Assembly (NCBI GenBank): GCA_031772625.1
Contig: CM062814.1
Coordinates: 821,012,757-821,076,756 of the forward strand
Length of the DNA stretch: 64,000 nt
Origin: Pinus tabuliformis
Lineage: Eukaryota; Streptophyta; Pinopsida; Pinales; Pinaceae
Reading direction: 5' to 3'
The notes under the pieces are model-generated. The model made no database searches, was not told the origin of the DNA, and worked only from the letters and a program-made list of their open reading frames with translations. The position numbers and the translations under genes are program-made. Positions 34,649 to 44,435 of this stretch are shown one piece after another. Each line of letters starts with the position of its first letter. Within the stretch, counting starts at the first letter, position 1.

Positions 34649-35856
34649 TGTTGAAAAGTGTGCAACAAGAAATGCTTGTTGAGAATGCAACAAGATGATG
34701 GAGCTTAGTGAAAAGAGTCGCCTTCACTAAGTGGGCCCGCAGGCAAATTATGGCGCAAGTTCTATTTTTGACCACAGTGTGGGTGACCACAGTGTGGGTG
34801 ACCACAGTATGAGTGATCACAGTGTGGACGATCACAGTGTGGGTGATCACAGTGTGGGTGACCACAGTGTGAGTGATCAAATTCTATTTTTAGACTGGCT
34901 GTCAAAAATAGAAAAGTCAAATATTATTGTCTCATAATAATATTTGGACTATAAACTTGATCTTATTCTCTTGGAGCACTTCAGGATGAGCTATGGATGT
35001 GGTACATGCAGATCCCAGAGGGAAATACGTGGTTACCTATGGGATGACTAATATTTGCATGCAAGACTTCAGTTAGAACTCAAGTGAGTTGAGTTTAGTG
35101 GACTGGAGGTGCAGTTGATGGAGTTGTGTTCAGTTTAACTTTTTTAAACTAGTTGTATTTAGTCTAACTGATCAATAGACTAGAGATGAGTTGGGTGAAT
35201 TAGTTATTAATTAATTCACAAGTTATTAACTCATAATGCAACTATAGAATACATCAGTTAACTTAGTTGCATGTCAGTGCATGTTCAGTTCAGTAGGGAC
35301 AGGTGTTAGAGGATCAGATTGCTATCAGTTGTGACTATAGCTGTGCATGATGATTTGCACAATCAGAGGGATTGAGTATGCCAATGAATTGGCCAATATC
35401 AAGAATTGTAGCCTGTGCTCACGTCCAACAGAGTGTGAGTGATTATTTTCAGGTCAAATACGAGTTTGGTAAGCCATTCTCATCAATTCTTGAGCAAGTA
35501 TTGAGTTGTGGAGGCAGGCAAGTAGCGGGGGAGATTTGGAGATCAGATCTGAGCTGTATTGTGTGTAGCATGTGGAGATAGTACTGAGTACTTGTGAGGA
35601 GTATTGTACTATGTATTGTTACATGATTCAATCACTATAATATACAGATAGTTGGGGTTTTTAGCGAGATGTTTTCCCCGGGAAAATACTGTGTTGATAT
35701 GTGTGATTGATGCTTCTATGTGCGCCTGTGAATGTTTCTGCTTCTGTAAATTGATGATCAACGTAGAGGAGATTATGTATTATAAATGTTCCGCTTATAA
35801 TTGTATGATCAGGATAATCTCTGTGAATATGTGTTAAATTATTCAAAATTTCTACA
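34649..35856 (+). repeat. 5' LTR of copia 34649-39179
   Basis: A 1208-bp LTR from TGTTGAAAAGTG to TTTCTACA. U3 holds seven 15-bp minisatellite units at 34770-34874. Confidence 0.94.
34770..34874 (+). repeat. 15-bp minisatellite in LTR U3, seven units
   Basis: Units follow GA(C/T)CACAGT(G/A)TG(G/A)GT head to tail. Versions with GATCAC create TGATCA palindromes at the joints. The matching array in the other LTR has nine units. Confidence 0.93.
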
Positions 35857-35868
35857 TGGTATCAGAGC
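35857..35868 (+). other. primer binding site, initiator Met tRNA type
   Basis: TGGTATCAGAGC directly follows the LTR end CTACA. Confidence 0.92.
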
Positions 35869-36117
35869 TGCTTGATTTGTAGAAGAGATTTTTACAGGAT
35901 ATCAAGCGAGGATTGATCATCGGATCTATTCTTCAGACAGTGTTTACATTTTATTTCTTCAGGCAGAGTCTGTAATTGGGCCAGGTAGCCTCTGGATTCA
36001 TCCTTCTTTTGGAAGGTGAGATATCCGGTGAATGCCCAGACAATCAATCTCTGTACAAGAAATACTTTGTTCTCACGAATTCTAGATCAGAAGCGGTTGA
36101 GTTTTTGAGCTGGTGGA

Positions 36118-37185
36118 ATGGCGCTCAAGGATAAACTCAGAAACATATGTGAGAATGGAGATAGTATGCCCCAGTATCTCACAAAGTTCACCCAATGCCG
36201 GGATGAGCTGGGAAGAGTGGGGGTAACTGTTGAGGATGAGGATATGGTGAGTCTAGCACTCCTTGGCCTTCCTAAGAGTTGGCATAGCTACCAGGACTCG
36301 GTGAATGGAAGGGAGAAATTGCTAGGATGGGAGAGACTTTGGTCGGATCTTGTGCAAGAGGAGATTAGACGGCGCACCAGAGATAGTTCTTCATCTATGC
36401 ATGATGAGGAGAATTGTGCCTTAGCGAGTAAGGAGAAGAAGGGGAAGGGGAAGGTTTCTCTTTCCGAATCCAATTCTTCCAATGATGGGAATAAGGTTGA
36501 CAAGGCGAAGGTGAGATGCTTTCGTTGTCATGAGTTGGGTCATTATGCTACTAATTGCCCAAAGAAGAAGTCCAAGAAGGGATCCGGGGAAGGATCTGAA
36601 GGTGAGGCACTTGCTTCACAGTTTGAGTTGGATTTCACACTCTTCGCATGCATGGTTTCATCCATGATGGGAAGTGGTTGGTTTCTTGACAGTGGAGCTT
36701 CTTTCCACATGACCGGTGACAAAAGTTTGTTCAGTACTTTGGAGGAGAAAGATCTCCAGATACTCATAGGGATGGGTAATGATGAGAAGTATAGTGTCTC
36801 AGGTGTAGGCACGATTATTTTTCAGAGGGAGCATGGAGCTTGCCTTACCTTGACCGATGTCAAGTATGTACCAAGACTGAAGAGAAACTTAGTGTCGATC
36901 GCGATGCTGGAAGACAGAGGCTATGATGTGGTCTTTAGTAAGGGAAAGGTTTTCCTTAGACAAATCATCACTAGACAGGTGAAGAAGATTGGTTCACGGG
37001 TCAAGAACCTGTATGCTCTTGAGGTTCAAGATGCATGCAAAGCCTTGAGCAGCGAGACAACTGATGGAGACTTGGTGGTTGAGAGGGAGCGTATATTACC
37101 TCTCAACATGCAGAGCCAGAAGAAGTCTCAGACAATTGTGGAGGAGCCACGATCGATGCAGCAGCTTCAGGAGGTTGTGGAGTAG
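36118..37185 (+). CDS. copia gag-protease frame (fossil, non-autonomous element)
   Basis: A 355-codon open frame. It starts inside the UBN2-type gag domain at MALKDKLRN (lined up with the gag of the copia at 26558), runs through GLPKSWHSYQDSVNGREKL, then an EEIRRRTRDSSS stretch, a basic linker and a CCHC knuckle CFRCHELGHYATNC near residues 134-147. The protease site WFLDSGASFHMTG is near residues 191-203. The GAG-pre-integrase-like end KNLYALEV is near residue 300. The frame then ends in unrelated sequence where integrase should start. This is a gag-protease product without pol. Confidence 0.88.
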   Translation: MALKDKLRNICENGDSMPQYLTKFTQCRDELGRVGVTVEDEDMVSLALLGLPKSWHSYQDSVNGREKLLGWERLWSDLVQEEIRRRTRDSSSSMHDEENCALASKEKKGKGKVSLSESNSSNDGNKVDKAKVRCFRCHELGHYATNCPKKKSKKGSGEGSEGEALASQFELDFTLFACMVSSMMGSGWFLDSGASFHMTGDKSLFSTLEEKDLQILIGMGNDEKYSVSGVGTIIFQREHGACLTLTDVKYVPRLKRNLVSIAMLEDRGYDVVFSKGKVFLRQIITRQVKKIGSRVKNLYALEVQDACKALSSETTDGDLVVERERILPLNMQSQKKSQTIVEEPRSMQQLQEVVE

Positions 37186-37941
37186 CCACAACAAGGGAAG
37201 CTGAGAGGAGATCGAGTAGAGACATCTACTCATGCAGAGACCTCTAGTAGGGGGAAACTTCGAGCCAGGTGGGTTGAGGGATCGCATGCAGCCATACCTC
37301 CAGGTAGGAGGTGGGGTGATGTGGATTGATTGTCCCAAGGAGGAGGGGCAAGATCCTTGAGGTACCCAACCTCTTGGATGAGACCTTGTTACGGGAGCCC
37401 CAAATGTGTAGTAGCAGGAACTGACTGATTGGGTAGAGACAGATGCGGATGGAGCGGCAGAGAGAGCGACAGTGCAGGGAATCCCAGGACAGCGCATAGC
37501 TAGCAGGCTGCAGCAATGCGAGAGGCACAAGTGTTTTGCACAGTGCTAGGTGGCACAGAGAGGTGTGCAATGGTGCGAGATGCATGGAGATGTTGCAGTA
37601 GCGCAGATGTCAGAGAGGGAGCACTTGTCAGCAGCAGGTAGAGCTTCAACATCAGAGGATGTTTCTATCCCAACAAGGAGGTCAGTTGGGAGGTGCAATG
37701 CGGATGCAATGCTGGGAGATAGAACCAGCAGCAGCATGGATGCAGTTAGAGATCAAAGTGACAGAGGCTAGAGCAGTCAGATACTGAAGAGCACAGAGAT
37801 GCAGAGTCTTCAGTCGACAGAGGCAATAGCAGTCAAAGACTTTGATGACAGAGCAAGTGGACCAGCCAGATGTGTTGCATGGAGAACATTCCAGAGTTTC
37901 AGGATTGGGTTTGAGAGGAAGCCTTTCTTGTTGAGAGGGAG
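37186..37941 (+). other. filler between gag-protease and the 3' LTR of the copia element
   Basis: About 750 bp where a full copia would have more than 3 kb of pol. Its purine-rich plus strand (many GCAGAG, AGCAG and GAGG words) shows no RT or integrase motif. The last twelve bases (GTTGAGAGGGAG, 37930-37941) are the polypurine tract. It probably holds worn or scrambled remains, but I cannot place them. Confidence 0.6.
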
Positions 37942-39179
37942 TGTTGAAAAGTGTGCAACAAGAAATGCTTGTTGAGAATGCAACAAGATGATGGAGCTTA
38001 GTGAAAAGAGTCGCCTTCACTAAGTGGGCCCACAGGCAAATTATGGCGCAAGTTCTATTTTTGACCACAGTGTGGGTGACCACAGTGTGGGTGACCACAG
38101 TATGAGTGATCACAGTGTGGATGATCACAGTGTGGGTGATCACAGTATGAGTGATCACAGTGTGGGTGACCACAGTGTGAGTGATCACAGTGTGAGTGAT
38201 CAAAGTCTATTTTTAGACTGGCTGTAAAAAATAGAAAAGTCAAATATTATTGTCTCATAATAATATTTGGACTATAAACTTGATCTTATTCTCTTGGAGC
38301 ACTTCAGGATGAGCTACAGATGTGGTACATGCAGATCCCAGAGGGAAATACGTGGTTACCTATGGGATGACTAATATTTGCATGCAGGACTTCAGTTAGA
38401 ACTCAGGTGAGTTGAGTTTAGTGGACTGGAGATGCAGTTGATGGAGTTGTGTTCAGTTTAACTTTGTTAAACTAGTTGTATTTAGTCTAATTGATCAATA
38501 GACTAGAGATGAGTTGGGTGAATTAGTTATTAATTAATTCACAAGTTATTAACTCATAATGCAACTATAGAATACATCGGTTAACTTAGTTTCATGTCAG
38601 TGCTTGTTCAGTTCAGCAGGGACAGGTGTTAGAGGATCAGATTGCTATCAGTTGTGACTATAGTTGTGCATGATGATTTGCACAATCAGAGGGATTGAGT
38701 ATGCCAATGAATTGGCCAATATCAAGAATTTTAGCCTATGCTCACGTCCAATAGAGTGTGAGTGATTATTTGCAGGTCAAATACGAGTATGGTAAGCCAT
38801 TCTCATCAATTCTTGAGCAGGTATTGAGCTGTGGAGGCAGGCAAGCAGCGGGGGAGATTTGGAGATCAGATCTGAGTTGTATTGTGTGTAGCATGTGGAG
38901 ATAGTACTGAGTACTTGTGAGGAGTATTGTACTATGTATTGTTACATGATTCAATCACTATAATATACAGATAGTTGGGGTTTTTAGCGATATGCTTTCC
39001 ATGGGAAAATACTGTGTTGATATGTGTGATTGATGCTTCTATGTGCACCTGTGAATGTTTCTGCTTCTGTAAATTGATGATCAACGTAGAGGAGATTATG
39101 TATTATACATGTTCCGCTTATAATTATATGATCAGGATAATCTCTGTGAATATGTGTTAAATTATTCAAAATTTCTACA
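37942..39179 (+). repeat. 3' LTR of copia 34649-39179
   Basis: A 1238-bp partner of 34649-35856. The 30-bp excess equals two extra 15-bp minisatellite units. Confidence 0.94.
38063..38197 (+). repeat. 15-bp minisatellite in LTR U3, nine units
   Basis: The same GA(C/T)CACAGTGTG(G/A)GT unit as at 34770-34874, with two more units. The added units are GATCACAGT(A/G)TGAGT types. Confidence 0.93.
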
Positions 39180-39184
39180 GGCCC
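39180..39184. repeat. target-site duplication GGCCC (right copy)
   Basis: Matches 34644-34648 and is followed by the resumed giant LTR (CAAGAAATT). Confidence 0.95.
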
Positions 39185-41526
39185 AAGAAATTGGGAAAAT
39201 CTATCCCTAGGCCAGCAATCCTTCCCAGCTGGAATTGTGCATTGTGCAATCCCAGCAGTTAGCAGCCACACTGGACTGTGTATTGTGTTGTTCCAGCAGT
39301 CAATCAGTCTCCCAGCAGCCTAGATTGTGCCTTGTGTAGTCTTGGCAGTTGGTCTCTCGACCTCCCATCCAAAATTGCGCAACCTTCATGATCAGGCACC
39401 CAAGTATGTTGCAAGGAATTTCTCATGTTCATTTTGGTTTTCGACTAATAGATTTCTTTCCATGAGTGTTGCCATGCCTCCAAGTATCCCATGTTTTCAT
39501 CTATCTCTTAGTAGTACAGGCACAATGGTTTCCAAGAGAGCAGAGACGAAGACACCGTTCAGAGCACACTTGGGGACGCAGTCGATCAAGTGTCCATGGA
39601 CTTGCCTACCCACAAAGACATCAAGTTGTTCGTAGACAAGGACATCAAAATATGACAGTAGCAACATCACATCAAGCAACATCATGAATAGCAGCTGAAG
39701 ACATCATACCAAATGCAATGAATGCAAGAGGAGGGTTGTTGACAACACGGAAACGGAACAAGGTTGCAAGCTAAAGAAGGTCCATTGATGATGAAAGAAA
39801 CTTTGGAGACTCCGACTATGAAGTGATGGCGCGACATGAAGATCGGGTGAAGGCAGAAGATGGAACAAAGAAGGAGTTGCATGTGTTGAAGAAAAAACTT
39901 AGGAAGAACATGAAGCTGCACAGATAGATAAATGGGTTACAACAAGAACAACAATGGGCACAACATGCACTCACGGATAAAACTGCACCTGTACAAGTTA
40001 AGGATCCATCCTAGCAGCTGACACAGAGTAGACATGGTGAGCAGTGTTGTTGATCGCATGCAAGGGATTCAACAACATTCATGTCATTGAGTGCACGTGT
40101 ACAATCCAACCCATTCAACATACTCACCAAGGAAAAGATAAGAAGCAAGTCCAACTAAGGCTGAACATGTACTTCAACAAGTTTATGTGCATGACCACCA
40201 ACACACACTTGAAGATCAACACAGACACTAGGCATCAGTGTGTTTCTGGTTCAACCGTACCCAAGAATACCATGTGCATGTTAGCAAACGAGTTGGATGA
40301 AGGGTTTGAACCAATGCACTAGTTGCAACAGAGGCAAGAATTTGCTTCAACAAGATGTCACCATGAAGTGCATGCAAACCATCATAGACGACCAAGCTTT
40401 GCATCAGCTCACCACCTTCACCATCACAAGCATGTCAAAGAGTTGGTCTCATCACAGTGGATCGAGTGTCAGTTATGTCTTGCAAGGCTTTCTCAAGCCA
40501 TGTTGTCTCACATGAGTACATGTGTATTGTAATGTTGAGTCATGTCAAGTGTAATTCAACTGTCAATGGTTGGATGTAACATTCATAGAGTAGGTGAAGA
40601 GTCATGAGGGTAGTTGAACTGTCACAAAGGGGAATGTCAAGGGTCATCCCACCCTTTGCTACAAATAGTCCCTCATAACTCATTGTAGAGGCCTTTTGGT
40701 CAGCCAAGCTTCTACTAAGACTATCTTGAAGAAGGCTTGGACAGTATTGTAATGCGCCTTCGCTTCTCAACTACACGGAGCTAGTACATCTCTTTGGAGG
40801 AGCAGGTAGATGTGGCTATAACATTCCACTGTTGGGGCTAGCAAGTTTACATGGATGTATTGTATGATTGTGACTTACACTTCTTTATATAATAAGAGCC
40901 AACACATTTTCATGCATATGTTGTTATTGTAGTTGGACTACTTTGGTTGCCTTAATGATATATGTTGTTTAACTTACGTACTTGTGTATGAACTGATTCA
41001 CATGCAAATATATGAATCTTGTTGTTAATGTGTTGATATGTTGTTAATGCTGTCACCATTCGTGTTGACTGCTCTGCCGGACATCAAAAAAACCTTTCAC
41101 ATGAACCTTGTTGTAAAAACTGTTGCAATTGTCTCGTATTGATCTATGAGTGTTGTATGTGTTATCTTCCATTGTATGATGTGACTTCCACATCCGAGTG
41201 GACTACTCCGCCGAAAGCTATGCATGTTCTTTTGTGTTGTGTGTTCCTAGCTGATTTGGGACTAATCCCTTTCAACTTGGAACTCACCTTCACCTCCTTC
41301 CCCCTTGGAAGTGTTAGAACCTCTCATACACCTTCCTTGACTCACTGCATCAGTCACACCCTTTCTACTAACAGAGTTATCTTAATTGCCTCTGTGTGAC
41401 ATCGCGGTCAGGGCATTACCTTATGACCCACTGTTGGGACTCCTACACCAAATGGTCTAAGGTATAATTGGGACTTCTTACCAAGGATATCCCCTTGATA
41501 TGTTGGCGGGTCCAGCACCGTCAACA
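39185..41526 (+). repeat. left giant LTR, second part
   Basis: Continues the 33325-34648 segment and is colinear with about 45745-48067. It contains the rest of the GCGCA/GTGCA array (39228-39390), a long non-coding middle, the likely promoter with CTACAAATAGTCC near 40670 (TATAAATAG in the other LTR), and the end GTCAACA. Open stretches inside it are short, lie in different frames in the two LTR copies and show no domain. Confidence 0.87.
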
Positions 41527-41550
41527 TTTCTGGTGCTAGAAGGAGGGCAT
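41527..41550 (+). other. candidate primer binding site (tRNA not identified)
   Basis: TTTCTGGTGCTAGAAGGAGG directly follows the left giant LTR. TGG plus a short purine-rich run is the right shape and place, but I cannot name the tRNA with confidence. It is not the initiator-Met type seen in the other elements. Confidence 0.5.
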
Positions 41551-41561
41551 GATGATAAGTT

Positions 41562-41909
41562 GTGCCCTCTCATCCAGTTTTGAACCTTTGCATATCTTTC
41601 ATGGAGTCTTGCACTCTTCTTCCCCCAAGGTGTTTTTTGAATTTTGAAGATGTCTCCCTCTTGGGGAAGCTTTTCGATCTGTTGTCCACTCACACGTATG
41701 ATGGTGAAGGTGAAGTGGCATGGACAGTGCACTTACATAACTTTCTTTCGATGATTCATGAGGAAGATGATTTTTCTGACGAACAGGCCGATTTGCTGCT
41801 TGCATACACGCTTCATGAATCTCAATTTCATTGGGTGCTTAGCCTACCAGCTGACACTGTGCACTCATTTGAGAACTTCTGTGATCTTAGACACATTCTA
41901 TCATTTTGA
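41562..41909 (+). pseudogene. gag capsid-like frame of the giant-LTR element
   Basis: The frame contains VAWTVHLHNFLSMIHEEDDF, then LLLAYTLHESQFHWVLSLPA and TVHSFENFCDLRHI. This matches the retrotransposon-gag capsid pattern (alternating helices, then a W..LP...I.SF..L/F segment) known from Tat/Athila-like gypsy gags. No nucleocapsid knuckle or pol follows. The element is broken many times. Confidence 0.65.
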
Positions 41910-42076
41910 TGCAGACCATCTTGATCGGAAACTGTTACAACAGTGGAGGGCTCCACAGGAACCAGATGAAATTTGCTTATCTTTAAGAGCGGTTCGATTA
42001 TTTCCTTAAAAAATCTACCCATCCCAAGAGAAAGTTTGAGATCAAGCCTCTCTCAACATTCTTTGTTGATGGAGCT

Positions 42077-43262
42077 GTGCAATCTCATGTGGAAATGGGC
42101 ACTGTCTCGACTAACTGTCTGCCTTCCTCTTATTCAACAACTCCACCACTGCCCAGTGATGTTGAGGATCATGCTCACACACCTATTCATCCTTCACACC
42201 CTCCCAACATCACTTCACTCAATTTTCACGCAGATTTGGTTGTGAGTCCTTTGAGTCCTCATATGCATTCTTTTCTACGACCTTTGTCTTCACACCTGGG
42301 TGTTCCTCTGGATGATGTTGTCTTGTGTTCATCCATTCTAGACTCTTCACTTGTTGTGAACGAGGAACAACCCATTGACGGAGTTGGTGTTGCACAACCA
42401 ACATGTGATGTCATTCATGAAGAGTATGAGTGGGAGCTTGAGCATCAAAACTCAGCGAAGGATGACTCCCTTCCGTCCGAGCCACCTCCTTTCTTTCCTA
42501 AAATGTTTGGTGAACCTGCCATCCATGATTTCACATGTGTCTTCATCCACGGATGCACCCATTGTTGATCTTTCACAGGACACACCATATTTTAGACCAT
42601 AATCCAACAACGGAGAGGACCAATCATTCATTGGAAATCCACTTGATCTTTCATCTTCTTTTTCCAGAAACACAGAGGGTGAACATCCTTCCTCCTCATC
42701 TAACCCTCTATGTGATTCATCAAACCATGAGGATGCCGACCAACATCTTGAATTTTCTGATCTTGGTTGTCATGATCTCTTCACCTTATCATCTGATCAC
42801 GATTTTGATTTTCTCGTTGTTAGACCATCTAAGCCACTGGTCTACGAAGATCCATTTGTTAACGAAGTCGAAACCCCACAGACCATCAAGGCACTTCAGC
42901 CCGAGATGATGGTTATGTCAGGCCCTTGCTGTCCTGAGGTTGGTTTCTCTTCTGATCAGGAAATTGTTCAAACACTCAAGGCTTCTCATCACTCATTTGT
43001 ATGCACTCAAGATCAATATAACACTCATATTTTACTTCCTCCACTCGAACTGCATGATCCCATTGCTCATCCATTGGAGGAGCCTTACATTGCAAGCACT
43101 TGTGAGCGATGCAAGTTATCTTTGTTTCTTTTGTTTGCTTGCATGTCACAGCCAAGAGTGTGCTTATGCTTCAAAGTTGCATGTAGTGTGACACAACACA
43201 ATGATAAGTCGCGGACTGCTCGTCATGCACTTGCACTTACTAATGTCTCGTGGGAAGTTTGA
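42077..43262 (+). pseudogene. Ser/Pro/Asp-rich frames of unknown function in the giant-LTR element
   Basis: Separate open stretches at 42077-42568 and 42906-43262 encode Ser/Pro/His-rich, acidic sequence without a known domain. A Cys-rich piece (CERCKLSLFLLFACMS) lies near 43100. They may be worn gag C-terminal or extra-ORF sequence, but there is no firm assignment. Confidence 0.4.
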
Positions 43263-44435
43263 ATCATGAAGTATGGTTGTCTTCATTGTTATATCTTTCT
43301 TGCTTGCTAGTTCACACAACTGGGTTGCTCGTGGACCAAGCCTTCACTAACATGGGTCTACCAATGTGCTAATGGTTGCATTGGAACTATCACTTCACGC
43401 CATCATGTCCATGTACCGTTAGTGTAGGAGTAGGAGTAGTGTTTGCTTTCAGTTATTTTCTTGCATGATTGTTTACTTACGTGCTTTGTTTACTTGTTTG
43501 TTTGTTTACTTGCTTCACTTTCATTTTTTCTTCTGCTCTTTCTTTCCTTTGTTGATTGTTAGTTCATTCTCTTGTTTCATTCATAGGTTAGTTTTGCATG
43601 AAACCATGTATGACACTTGAAGCGAGTTGGGTAAAGTACAAGAGTGCTTGTACAGCTATCACTACTTGGTTATCTGTCATCTTGCCTCTGTATGATGAGC
43701 TTGTTAATTTTAGTCCATGATACGTCGAATAAAAATACATATTGTTAGAAGTGAACCTTGGTGTAAACACAACACTTGCGTGCTAACTAGTGTCACCTTC
43801 TCTAGTCAATTTTTTTTGGGTTAACCCTTGTAAGCTCAGTCAAGTAGAGTAAGGTAAGGGGTAAAACCTTAACAGACACGTCAAAGATACAATAAAATAC
43901 TTCTCTGTTGGAACAACCTCTTTTGATCTCAATAAGTCAGGATCCCTCTTCCGCCTCTGAAATGAATAAGTGCTATGCACAGTGAAAAATAAAAAAATGA
44001 AAAGTCAAAAATGAAAAATAAATAAGGTGAAAGAAGAGAAAGGCTTCATGCATAGGGAGGTGATGCAAGTAATTATATCAGGGTACTGACCAAGCTCGCT
44101 GGTAGTAGAGCCATACTTGTGTTCCTATGTGACTCCACCGGGGTACTGTCCATGCCTGCTCGCAGTTGAGCAACACCAAAGATGTAACTAAGACTCTGAC
44201 GACTATAATGCTTGTGCACCTATATACCCCTTGACCCCAATCGAAACAACTACGTTTCCTTGGCTTGGAATGTGTGTCAATCGACCAAGGGTTTGGCAGA
44301 TGCTACATCTTACAATCAAGTTAGTGTGAAACCAAGATGAGATAAAAACTGAACAATACTTCTGGAGGTGTTAGACTTGATTTTCATGAACAAGGTCCAT
44401 TCAGAGAGCTGGAGTTCTACCAGTGTGTCGCCAAG
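43263..44435 (+). other. 3' untranslated part of the giant-LTR element
   Basis: Non-coding. It contains a (TTGT/TTAC)n-like stretch near 43480-43520, an A-rich run near 43980-44035 and an imperfect 70-bp duplication around GGGTACTG...GCTCGC at 44080-44175. No clear polypurine tract precedes the right LTR. Confidence 0.6.

Larger units (their letters stand above)
34649..39179 (+). mobile_element. non-autonomous Ty1/copia element with gag-protease only
   Basis: A 4531-bp copia fossil on the plus strand inside the left giant LTR. LTRs are 34649-35856 and 37942-39179, with an initiator-Met-tRNA primer site at 35857, a gag-protease frame at 36118-37185, no integrase, RT or RNase H, and a polypurine tract. 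The target duplication is GGCCC. LTRs differ by about 33 substitutions in 1.2 kb (about 3%) plus two 15-bp minisatellite units. It must have moved using enzymes from a full relative; the copia at 26558-32676 is of a sister family with similar gag, polypurine tract and LTR ends. Confidence 0.94.

Noticed and set aside
34770-34874. Short regular repeats that might suggest a CRISPR array
   Set aside because: Units are head to tail with no unique spacers, lie in a plant LTR and recur in its partner LTR.
37682-38203. 173-codon minus-strand frame rich in THTVITHTV repeats
   Set aside because: It is the translation of the 15-bp minisatellite in the LTR; a 15-bp unit keeps any frame open.
39327-40532. 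Open stretches inside the left giant LTR, and matching ones at 45892-47056
   Set aside because: They lie in different frames in the two LTR copies, have no domain, and are best explained as chance frames in non-coding LTR sequence.
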